From Antedon mediterranea (taxonomy: Eukaryota; Echinodermata; Crinoidea; Comatulida; Antedonidae), in NCBI RefSeq assembly GCF_964355755.1, contig NC_092675.1, positions 5,986,312-6,050,311 on the forward strand: a DNA stretch of 64,000 nt. Reading direction: 5' to 3'. The position numbers and the translations under genes are program-made. Positions 12,601 to 23,963 of this stretch are shown here, in pieces. Numbering within the stretch: position 1 is the first letter of the stretch; each line of letters begins with the position of its first letter. Under the pieces are notes generated by a model. It was not told where the DNA came from and searched no databases. It was given only the letters and a program-made list of their open reading frames with translations.

Positions 12601-13680
12601 TCATTTTATTAGTACAAAGTATCCTTAATTAGGATCTCTTGTATTTTAAATATATTTATCAAGGTTTTAATCTATTTTTTTACAATATATACAATAGTAT
12701 TAATTTAAATGTATTTATTTATTTACTTATAAAAATCCTATAGGCCTATAACATGCAGAATGTCCATCACAAAAAACAAATTAATAAGGTCGCTCCATAA
12801 AAAAGAAAATATTTAAACCGTAAACATCAAAAAGTTATTTAAAACATCAAAAAACAGTGCATTATATACATGTTAAGTATTTCCTTTGTTCTTTACATGG
12901 AATACAGGGATATACTACATCCCACCTATCCGGTTAGAAAAAGGTGTGCTTACAAATTGTTAAAAACCAAACTTTTTAAAAAAAGGAAATTTGCATTGGT
13001 ATAGCTATATACTGTATGCAGGTAACTAATGAGAATTTGGATAACTTAACGTTATTCTGTGAGAAATTAGTCCTGAAAAAGCCAAACGGCACCTGAAATA
13101 AAATCCATTCCCCCACAACAAATGTTGCAAAATGTCATTGATTGCGTGTCTATTACCAGGTACAGCAGTGGAAGAAAATATTCTTTATGGCGTGATGTCT
13201 CTATTGACGAAACTGTCATTTGTTGTGAAGAATGCCACGGCATCAGCACATGCTCCATTCCTAATCTATAGACGGGGTATGATAACATGAAAATGAAAGT
13301 GAATGGATTAATAGATTGCAAGATTGTAGTTTATTGTTTGTGAAAGTACCAATCAAAGTTTTATTAGACACCGTAGTCCTATGCATTATATGCATTATGA
13401 TTGACTATGCTGAACGTGGTGATTTTGATACTTAGATGTTTGTTTTTGCTGCCATTTTCTAAATAATTGAACTTAAATTTTAGTCTTTCTTTATTCATTC
13501 ATCCAAAAAATACATAAACATAACATTGTAATATAAAATTTTAAAATATAAAAATAATTGGATAAAAAGGAAGATGCCTATCTAGCTCTACTTCCTGTAT
13601 AACTAAAAGATTTCAATTTTATTCAAATCAAACAAATCATATTATGATAGAATTTAATTACTAATAATAGTATAATAGTA
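9680..13680. other. gene-poor region with old repeats
   Basis: No convincing gene was found. The content is AT-rich DNA, a diverged second copy of the 6297-type repeat at 11833-11965, and LINE-tail-like stretches around 12396-12640 and 13480-13560 (TTTATTTATTCAGG followed by AACATTACA-type sequence). A possible transposase remnant lies near 13090-13230 and is discussed in the findings. A 119-codon minus frame at 10361-10720 has no recognisable protein character. Confidence 0.4.
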
Positions 13681-13692
13681 ATAATAATAATA

Positions 13693-13727
<35 letters not shown>

Positions 13728-13760
13728 TATACTGTAAATTATATATATATATATACAGTA
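13693..13760. repeat. (TA)n microsatellite
   Basis: Two TA/AT runs, 13693-13724 and about 13740-13755, are separated by a short AT-rich spacer and followed by CATACATACACACATACA. This is a simple-sequence tract that can form cruciforms. Confidence 0.95.
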
Positions 13761-14044
13761 TATATACATACATACACACATACATCATTCCGTTTCAATT
13801 GTATATACATACATATACACACATGTATATGTAGCGATACTCTAAAAGCAGTATTATCATTTTATTGTATTTAAGTTCATATTTACTTAGTAGCTTGTAT
13901 ATCCTCAATGATCATGCCTTAGTTTGATTTTACACATTCCAATCTCTGAATTAATTAAGACTGTACCTCCTTTATCTAGGTTTCCATAACAACTGGTCCA
14001 TTTTGTGGGTTTTGTGGTGGGCAGGTATATAAAATATACCAAAT

Positions 14045-14070
14045 TGGCTAGTTGAGAATTCTCAACTATT
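14045..14070. repeat. left boundary palindrome of the minisatellite block
   Basis: TGGC followed by the perfect 20 bp palindrome TAGTTGAGAATTCTCAACTA and then TT. The same 26 bp occur in inverted orientation at 23639-23664, so the two copies form terminal inverted repeats around 9.6 kb. The half-palindrome TAGTTGAGAA is also part of every unit of the minisatellite inside. Confidence 0.85.
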
Positions 14071-14340
14071 ACCGCAGTACGCCTGTACGACGAAGCCTAC
14101 CGGTATAATGGGATAGGCTGATTTCCTTGTTAACTTAAGGGTCATTTAATTACTGAATTATGATTGGTAGTAAAGGAAATTTACTGGAATCCTATTGGAT
14201 GGTAAGGTGGTAGTAGGACCATGTCCATCCCATTGCAGTAATAAAGTTGAGCCACCTGCGACCATTACAATGCCCTACCATGCTAATGTAGGAGTGGGGA
14301 AATGTTATGCTTACTACTGTTTCTTTTAATAATTTAGTAC

Positions 14341-16347
14341 AATTAATAAGAATAAAGAATACACTTAACAATAGGGCCTATACAACAAATAACATTAATG
14401 TACGATGTAGTTTAACACTGTTCTCAACTATAATCATTTTGGTATACTTGAGCACAGTGATAAAGAATAGGATAAACTTAACAATATACAACAAATAACA
14501 TTAATGTATGATTCCGTTTAACACTGTTCTCAACTATAGTAATTTTGGTATACTTGAGCACAGTGATAAAGAATAGGATAAACTTAACAATATACAACAA
14601 ATAACATTAATGTACGATCCCGTTTACCACTGTTCTCAACTATAGTCGTTTGGTATACTTGAGCACAGTGATAAAGAATAGGATAAACTTAACAATATAC
14701 AACAAAAAACATTAATGTACGATCCCGTTTAACACTGTTCTCAACTATAGTCATTTTGGTATACTTGAGCACAGTGATAAAGAATAGGATAAACTTAAAA
14801 ATATACAACAAATAACATTAATGTATGATCCCGTTTAACACTGTTCTCAACTATAGTCATTTTGGTATACTTGAGCACAGTGATAAAGAATAGGATAAAC
14901 TTAACAATATACAACAAATAACATTAATGTATGATCCCGTTTAACACTGTTCTCGACTATAGTCATTTTGGTATATACTTGAGCACAGTGATAAAGAATA
15001 GGATAAACTTAAAAATATACAACAAAAAACATTAATGTACGATCCATTTTAACACTGTTCTCAACTATAGTCATTTTGGTATACTTGAGAACAGTGATAA
15101 AGAATAGGATAAACTTAACAATATACAACAAATAACATTAATGTACGATCCAGTTTAACACTGTTCTCAACTATAGTCATTTTGGTATACTTGAGCACAG
15201 TGATAAAGAATAGGATAAACTTAACAATATACAACAAATAGCATTAATGTACGATCCAGTTTAACACTGTTCTCAACTATAGTCATTTTGGTATACTTGA
15301 GCACAGTGATAAAGAATAGGATAAACTTAATAATATACAACAAATAGCATTAATGTACGATCCAGTTTAACACTGTTCTCAACTATAGTCATTTTGGTAT
15401 ACTTGAGCACAGTGATAAAGAATAGGATAAACTTAATAATATACAACAAATAACATTAATGTGCGATCCCGTTTAACACTGTTCTCAACTATAGTAATTT
15501 TGGTATACTTGAGCACAGTGATAAAGAATAGGATAAACTTAACAATATACAACAAATAACATTAATGTACGATCCCGTTTACCACTGTTCTCAACTATAG
15601 TCGTTTGGTATACTTGAGCACAGTGATAAAGAATAGGATAAACTTAACAATATACAACAAAAAACATTAATGTACGATCCCGTTTAACACTGTTCTCAAC
15701 TATAGTCATTTTGGTATACTTGAGCACAGTGATAAAGAATAGGATAAACTTAAAAATATACAACAAATAACATTAATGTACGATCCCGTTTAACACTGTT
15801 CTCAACTATAGTCATTTTGGTATACTTGAGCACAGTGATAAAGAATAGGATAAATTTAACAATATACAACAAATAACATTAATGTATGATCCCGTTTAAC
15901 ACTGTTCTCAACTAAAGTCATTTTGGTATACTTGAGCACAGTGATAAAGAATAGGATAAACTTAAAATTATACAACAAAAAACATTAATGTACGATCCCG
16001 TTTAACACTGTTCTCAACTATAGTCATTTTGGTATACTTGAGCACAGTGATAAAGAATAGGATAAACTTAACAATATACAACAAATAGCATTAATGTACT
16101 ATCCAGTTTAACACTGTTCTCAACTATAGTCATTTTGGTATACTTGAGCACAGTGATAAAGAATAGGATAAACTTAATAATATACAACAAAAAACATTAA
16201 TGTACGATCCCGTTTAACACTGTTCTCAACTATAGTCATTTTGGTATACTTGAGCACAATATACAACAAATAACATTAATGTACACGATCCTGTTTAACA
16301 CTGTTCTCAACTATAGTCATTTTCATATACTTGAGCACAGTGATAAT
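14341..16347 (+). repeat. minisatellite array 1, ~106 bp unit, about 19 copies
   Basis: Units start CACTGTTCTCAACTATAG at 14416, 14522, 14628, 14733, 14839, 14945 and so on to 16299. The period is 104-108 bp and copies are nearly identical. Each unit has 12 bp inverted arms (CACTGTTCTCAA and TTGAGCACAGTG) 44 bp end to end, then about 62 bp of linker containing AATAGGATAAACTTAA and AACATTAATGTACGATC. Spacing and conservation fit a satellite; there are no unique spacers as in CRISPR. The same unit is present in reverse orientation at 18157-23322. Confidence 0.97.
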
Positions 16348-16379
16348 ATGAAAAACATAATAACACTATAATATTTCTA

Positions 16380-17165
16380 GATGAATGACGCGGACACGTA
16401 CATATGTTCATAAGTAATTGATATAAATTGACTTTTAAAAGTGGAATTAACACAAATGATTGTAGATAAATATGACGTGAATTGCACGTACATTATGTTG
16501 ATGAGTAGTATATTTATATAAATCGACTTTGAAAAGTGAAATAACACTAATATGTGTAGATGAATATGACGTGGACACGTACATATGTTGATTAGTATAT
16601 TGATATAAATCGACTTTTAAAAGTCAAATTAACACTAATATTTGTAGATGAATATGACTTGGACACGATTTACATATGTTGATGAGTATATTGATATAAA
16701 TCGACTTTTAAAGGTGAAATAACACTAATATTTGTAGATGAATATGACGTGGACACGTACGGTATATAATGTTGATGAGTATATTGATATAAATCGATTT
16801 TTAAAAGTGAAATAACACTATTAGTTGTACACTATTGATCATATATGAATATGACGTGAATTGCACGTACATATGTTGATGAGTAGGCCTATATTGATAT
16901 TGACTTCGAAAAGTGAAATAACACTGATTTGTAAATGAATATGACGTGGACAAGTACATTTATTGATGAGTATATTGATAAATCGACTTTTAAAAGTGAA
17001 ATAACACTAATATTTATAGATGAATATGACGTGGACACGTACATATGTTGATGAGTATATTGATATAAATAAAACTTTTAAAAGTGGAATTAACACTATT
17101 GATTGTAGACGTGAATTACATGTACATATGTTGATGAGTGTATTGATATAAATCGACTAAACGTT
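16380..17165 (+). repeat. second tandem repeat family, ~80-107 bp unit, about 9 diverged copies
   Basis: Copies are recognised by ATGACGTGGACACGTACATA (variants at 16388, 16474, 16568, 16656, 16745, 16852, 16945, 17029 and 17108), then GATGAGTATATTGATATAAA, then ACTTTTAAAAGTGAAATAAC. Unit length and sequence vary much more than in the flanking minisatellites, so this array is older or less homogenised. A further one to two copies in the same orientation lie at 17985-18150. Confidence 0.9.
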
Positions 17166-17984
17166 AAATAACACTATCTTGTACAGGTACCCTCACTTGC
17201 ACTGATGAAGGGCTAGTGTTGCCCGAAAACTCTGCTATCTTTTCTGTCTGTTTTACTTTATCTTTCTTTCTTTCTTTCTTTATTAAAAACAAACCAATTG
17301 GCAGCAAATCTGCTGAATTGCATGGTAAGGGACAATATACATTCAAAAGACAAGTAAAGTAATAGTCATCATTAGGCCTAAACAAAATTATCGCAATTAC
17401 AAAATATATGTAAATGTAAACATAAAGTTAAAAAAATATAGTCTTATTGCAAGGATATAGTATATACATTATTACTTAATTACAGTATAAAAATATAATC
17501 TTAAATTTAAGTTGCAGTACAGTATTTACATTGGTTTCTTAATTAAAGTCGACTTCAGACAATTAAATAATTACAATTATACATTTACAAAAACATTAAA
17601 TACAAAATTAAATGAGAATTAAGAATAAATTGAGTCAAATTCAAGAAATTTCTACTAGGCCTATATGTCAAATTAATTAATATCTGGTTACATTATACAT
17701 TTATTTTCTTTTATTATTTAATCAATACTGTTGAGGCAGCGAGTGAGAAACGGGATTGCACTGTTTCCATATCTATTTGTCTTATTTTTGGGGACCTGGT
17801 ATGTATTACTTTTCCGTAAGGCCATATTATGCGTACTCATATTTCTCGGAAACCACTCAGCATATCTATACGCATTAGCACATTTCGTTTTGATTTAGCT
17901 TTTCGCTTCTTTTTTTGTATCTCCATTGAGACCACAGCATTGTTATTATTTAAGTATTTTGCCTTTGGATTTACTAATATTAAA
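17166..17984. other. spacer between repeat arrays with retroelement-like pieces
   Basis: It begins with CACTGATGAAGGGCTAGTG followed by TTGCCCGAAA (17199-17227). This is a CTGATGA / short GGGC-GCCC stem / GAAA arrangement resembling a hammerhead core. A (CTTT)n run (17258-17281) and an AT-rich LINE-tail-like stretch follow. At 17735-17835 AACGGGATTGC followed by CCGTAAGGCC resembles the right end of the transposon at 27125-27176. No intact gene. Confidence 0.5.
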
Positions 17985-18156
17985 GGTGAAATAACACTAA
18001 TGACTGTAGATGATATGACATTTATGTTGATGTATATATTTTTGTATATATAATATGCACACGTACATACGTTGATAGGTATTGATATAAATAGATTTTT
18101 AAAAGTACGGTAATAGACACTTTATTTGTAGATGAATACGACATGGACAAGTTGCA

Positions 18157-21100
18157 ATAAGTTTATCCTATTCTTTATCACTGTGCTCAAGTATACCAAA
18201 ATGACTATAGTTAGAACAGTGTTAAACGGGATCATACATTAATGTTATTTGTTGTATATTGTTAAGTTTATCCTATTCTTTATCACTGTGCTCAAGTATA
18301 CCAAAATGACTATAGTTAGAACAGTGTTAAACGGGATCATACATTAATGTTATTTGTTGTATATTGTTAAGTTTATCCTATTCTTTATCACTGTGCTCAA
18401 GTATACCAAAATGACTATAGTTGAGAACAGTGTTAAACGGGATCGTACATTAATGTTATTTGTTGTATATTATTAAGTTTATCCTATTCTTTATCACTGT
18501 GCTCAAGTATACCAAAATGACTATAGTCGAGAACAGTGTTAAACGGGATCGTACATTAATGTTATTTGTTGTATATTGTTAAGTTTATCCTATTCTTTAT
18601 CACTGTGCTCAAGTATACCAAAATGACTATAGTTAGAACAGTGTTAAACGGGATCATACATTAATGTTATTTGTTGTATATTGTTAAGTTTATCCTATTC
18701 TTTATCACTGTGCTCAAGTATACCAAAATGACTATAGTTAGAACAGTGTTAAACGGGATCATACATTAATGTTATTTGTTGTATATTGTTAAGTTTATCC
18801 TATTCTTTATCACTGTGCTCAAGTATACCAAAATGACTATAGTTGAGAACAGTGGTAAACGGGATCGAACATTAATGTTATTTGTTGTATATTATTAAGT
18901 TTATCCTATTCTTTATCACTGTGCTCAAGTATACCAAAATGACTATAGTTAGAACAGTGTTAAACGGGATCATACATTAATGTTATTTGTTGTATATTGT
19001 TAAGTTTATCCTATTCTTTATCACTGTGCTCAAGTATACCAAAATGACTATAGTTAGAACAGTGTTAAACGGGATCATACATTAATGTTATTTGTTGTAT
19101 ATTGTTAAGTTTATCCTATTCTTTATCACTGTGCTCAAGTATACCAAAATAACTATAGTTTAGAACAGGGTTAAACTGGATCGTATATTAATGTTATTTG
19201 TTGTATATTATTAAGTTTATCCTATTCTTTATCACTGTGCTCAAGTATACCAAAATGACTATAGTCGAGAACAGTGTTAAACGGGATCGTACATTAATGT
19301 TATTTGTTGTATATTGTTAAGTTTATCCTATACTTTATCACTGTGCTCAAGTATACCAAAATGACTATAGTTGAGAACAGTGTTAAACGGGATCATACAT
19401 TAATTTTATTTGTTGTATATTATTAAGTTTATCCTATTCTTTATCACTGTGCTCAAGTATACCAAAATGACTATAGTCGAGAACAGTGTTAAACGGGATC
19501 GTACATTAATGATATTTGTTGTATATTATTAAGTTTATCCTATTCTTTATCACTGTGCTCAAGTATACCAAAATGACTATAGTCGAGAACAGTGTTGAAC
19601 GGGATCATACCTTAATGTTATTTGTTGTATATTATTAAGTTTATCCTATTCTTTATCACTGTGCTCAAGTATACCAAAATGACTATAGTTGAGAACAGTG
19701 TTAAACGGGATCGTACATTAATGCTATTTGTTGTATATTATTAAGTTTATCCTATTCTTTATCACTGTGCTCAAGTATACCAACATGACTATAGTTGAGA
19801 ACAGTGTAAAACGGGATCGTACATTAATGTTATTTGTTGTATATTATTAAGTTTATCCTATTCTTTATCACTGTGCTCAAGTATACCAACATGACTATAG
19901 TCGAGAACAGTGTTAAACGGGATCATACCTTAATGCTATTTGTTGTATATTATTAAGTTTATCCTATTCTTTATCACTGTGCTTAAGTATACCAAAATGA
20001 CTAGTTGAGAACAGTGTTAAACTGTATCGTACATTAATGTTATTTGTTGTATATTATTAAGTTTATCCTATTCTTTATCACTGTGCTCAAGTATACCAAA
20101 ATGACTATAGTTAGAACAGTGTTAAACGGGATCATACATTAATGTTATTTGTTGTATATTGTTAAGTTTATCCTATTCTTTATCACTGTGCTCAAGTATA
20201 CCAAAATGACTATAGTTAGAACAGTGTTAAACGGGATCATACATTAATGTTATTTGTTGTATATTGTTAAGTTTATCCTATTCTTTATCACTGTGCTCAA
20301 GTATACCAAAATGACTATAGTTGAGAACAGTGTTAAACGGGATCGAACATTAATGTTATTTGTTGTATATTATTAAGTTTATCCTATTCTTTATCACTGT
20401 GCTCAAGTATACCAAAATGACTATAGTTAGAACAGTGTTAAACGGGATCATACATTAATGTTATTTGTTGTATATTGTTAAGTTTATCCTATTCTTTATC
20501 ACTGTGCTCAAGTATACCAAAATGACTATAGTTAGAACAGTGTTAAACGGGATCATACATTAATGTTATTTGTTGTATATTGTTAAGTTTATCCTATTCT
20601 TTATCACTGTGCTCAAGTATACCAAAATAACTATAGTTTAGAACAGGGTTAAACTGGATCGTACATTAATGTTATTTGTTGTATATTATTAAGTTTATCC
20701 TATTCTTTATCACTGTGCTCAAGTATACCAAAATGACTATAGTCGAGAACAGTGTTAAACGGGATCGTACATTAATGTTATTTGTTGTATATTGTTAAGT
20801 TTATCCTATACTTTATCACTGTGCTCAAGTATACCAAAATGACTATAGTTGAGAACAGTGTTAAACGGGATCATACATTAATTTTATTTGTTGTATATTA
20901 TTAAGTTTATCCTATTCTTTATCACTGTGCTCAAGTATACCAAAATGACTATAGTCGAGAACAGTGTTAAACGGGATCGTACATTAATGATATTTGTTGT
21001 ATATTATTAAGTTTATCCTATTCTTTATCACTGTGCTCAAGTATACCAAAATGACTATAGTCGAGAACAGTGTTGAACGGGATCATACCTTAATGTTATT

Positions 21101-23322
21101 TGTTGTATATTATTAAGTTTATCCTATTCTTTATCACTGTGCTCAAGTATACCAAAATGACTATAGTTGAGAACAGTGTTAAACGGGATCGTACATTAAT
21201 GCTATTTGTTGTATATTATTAAGTTTATCCTATTCTTTATCACTGTGCTCAAGTATACCAAAATGACTATAGTTGAGAACAGTGTAAAACGGGATCGTAC
21301 ATTAATGTTATTTGTTGTATATTATTAAGTTTATCCTATTCTTTATCACTGTGCTCAAGTATAACAACATGACTATAGTCGAGAACAGTGTTAAACGGGA
21401 TCATACCTTAATGCTATTTGTTGTATATTATTAAGTTTATCCTATTCTTTATCACTGTGCTTAAGTATACCAAAATGACTAGTTGAGAACAGTGTTAAAC
21501 TGTATTGTACATTAATGTTATTTGTTGTATATTATTAAGTTTATCCTATTCTTTATCACTGTGCTCAAGTATACCAAAATGACTATAGTTGAGAACAGTG
21601 TTAAACTGGATCGTACATTAATGCTATTTGTTGTATATTATTAAGTTTATCCTATTCTTTATCACTGTGCTCAAGTATATCAAAATGACTATAGTTGAGA
21701 ACAGTGTTAAACTACATCGTCCATTAATGTTTTGTTGTATATTGTTAAGTTTATCCTATTCTTTATCACTGTGCTCAAGTATACCAAAATGACTATAGTT
21801 GAGAATAGTGTTAAACGGGATCATACATTAATGTTATTTGTTGTATATTGTTAAGTTTATCCTATTCTTTATCACTGTTTTCAAGTATACCAAAATGACT
21901 ATAGTTGAGAACAGTGTTAAACTGGATCGTACATTAATGTTTGTTGTTGTATATTGTTAAGTTTATCCTATTCTTTATCACTGTGCTCAAGTATACCAAA
22001 ATGACTATAGTCGAGAACAGTGTTAAACGGGATCGTACATTAATGTTATTTGTTGTATATTGTTAAGTTTATCCTATACTTTATCACTGTGCTCAAGTAT
22101 ACCAAAATGACTATAGTTGAGAACAGTGTTAAACGGGATCATACATTAATTTTATTTGTTGTATATTATTAAGTTTATCCTATTCTTTATCACTGTGCTC
22201 AAGTATACCAAAATGACTATAGTCGAGAACAGTGTTAAACGGGATCGTACATTAATGATATTTGTTGTAGATAATTAAGTTTATCCTATTCTTTATCACT
22301 GTGCTCAAGTATACCAAAATGACTATAGTCGAGAACAGTGTTAAACGGGATCATACCTTAATGCTATTTGTTGTATATTAATAAGTTTATCCTATTCTTT
22401 ATCACTGTGCTCAAGTATACCAAAATGACTATAGTTGAGAACAGTGTTAAACGGGATCGTACATTAATGCTATTTGTTGTATATTATTAAGTTTATCCTA
22501 TTCTTTATCACTGTGCTCAAGTATACCAAAATGACTATAGTTGAGAACAGTGTTAAACGGGATCGTACATTAATGTTATTTGTTGTATATTATTAAGTTT
22601 ATCCTATTCTTTATCACTGTGCTCAAGTATACCAACATGACTATAGTCGAGAACAGTGTTAAACGGGATCATACCTTAATGCTATTTGTTGTATATTATT
22701 AAGTTTATCCTATTCTTTATCACTGTGCTTAAGTATACCAAAATGACTATAGTTGAGAACAGTGTTAAACTGGATGGTACATTAATGTTATTTGTTGTAT
22801 ATTATTAAGTTTATCCTATTCTTTATCACTGTGCTCAAGTATACCAAAATGACTATAGTTGAGAACAGTGTTAAACTGGATCGTACATTAATGCTATTTG
22901 TTGTATATTATTAAGTTTATCCTATTCTTTATCACTGTGCTCAAGTATACCAAAATGACTACAGTTGAGAACAGTGTTAAACTACATCGTACATTAATGT
23001 TTTGTTGTATATTGTTAAGTTTATCCTATTCTTTATCACTGTTCTCAAGTATACCAAAATGACTATAGTTGAGAACAGTGTTAAACTGGATCGTACATTA
23101 ATGTTTTTTGTTGTATATTGTTAAGTTTATCCTATTCTTTATCACTGTGCTCAAGTATACCAAAATGTCTATAGTTGAGAACAGTGTTAAACTGGATCGT
23201 ACATTAATGCTATTTGTTGTATATTGTTAAGTTTATCCTATTCTTTATCACTGTGCTCAAGTATACTAAAATGACTATAGTTGAGAACAGTGGTAAACTG
23301 GATCGTACATTAATTTTATCCT
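18157..23322 (-). repeat. minisatellite array 2, inverted copy of the ~106 bp unit, about 49 copies
   Basis: The same unit as array 1 in reverse complement (TAAGTTTATCCTATTC, CACTGTGCTCAAGTATACC, GACTATAGTTGAGAACAGTG). Variants recur in the same order with a 1478 bp offset: the GATCGAACATT variant (18861 and 20339), AACTATAGTTTAG (19151 and 20629), CCTATACT (19327 and 20805) and ATGACTAGTTGAG (about 20001 and 21479). This is a 14-unit higher-order repeat present twice in tandem, with a partial third copy offset by 1268 bp (CCTATACT at 22073). Confidence 0.97.
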
Positions 23323-23638
23323 TTGCTTTACTGTGCTTTGATTTGATAAGCAAGTTTGGTTGCCCCGCCCCCATATGCTACCTACTAAATTAGGATTCCC
23401 TAGCTTTTCTATAAAAATTGAAGTACCCACAATGCACGTTATACGGAAGTCATAGTCTTGTAAAATACAGACACAATATTTTTATGGTATTGTTTTCATT
23501 TAAATATCACTAAGATTGTCTTAAACTACAAACAACTAAAATTAGTGAAGGTATGCAAGTGTTTCTAAATGTTTACTACTGGTAGTATTAATACAATTTG
23601 GATTATATCATTTTCCAGAAAGGTAGAAAAAAACATAA
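23323..23638. other. unique segment between array 2 and right boundary palindrome
   Basis: About 315 bp of non-repetitive sequence. I see no gene or known element; it contains CCGCCCCCATATGC around 23367. It does not match the unique segment on the other side of the block (14071-14340). Confidence 0.4.
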
Positions 23639-23664
23639 AATAGTTGAGAATTCTCAACTAGCCA
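23639..23664. repeat. right boundary palindrome of the minisatellite block
   Basis: Inverted copy of the sequence at 14045-14070: AATAGTTGAGAATTCTCAAC followed by TAGCCA. It sits about 30 bp from the left terminal repeat of the transposon at 23696. Confidence 0.85.
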
Positions 23665-23963
23665 GGATGGTATAGGAAATATAGCTCGGAATAATAGGCC
23701 TTACGGTGAAGATGAAAACATTTTTTCTTGTTCCTCATTAAGCATAATAAGTGAACTCTCTTGATTCATATACATAAAAATAAATTAATCACGTATTAAA
23801 AAGTTCCACGAAAATTTTCCTGACATTTTAAAGAAATCTTGATTTTAAAAGTATAAAAGAATATATTTTCGCAGTTGCCATTTTGTATCACATGACATCA
23901 GTTAAACCAATCATACGCGACGTTTAGGCAGCAGACGTCAAAATCACACGATGTAAACACGAA

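Noticed and set aside
17195-17250. Complete hammerhead ribozyme
   Set aside because: Core motifs and stem II are present, but I could not find complementary sequences for stem I or a stem III, so only a motif resemblance is reported.
14341-23322. CRISPR-like regular repeat array
   Set aside because: The whole ~106 bp unit repeats with no unique spacers, and the genome is plainly animal, so it is a minisatellite.
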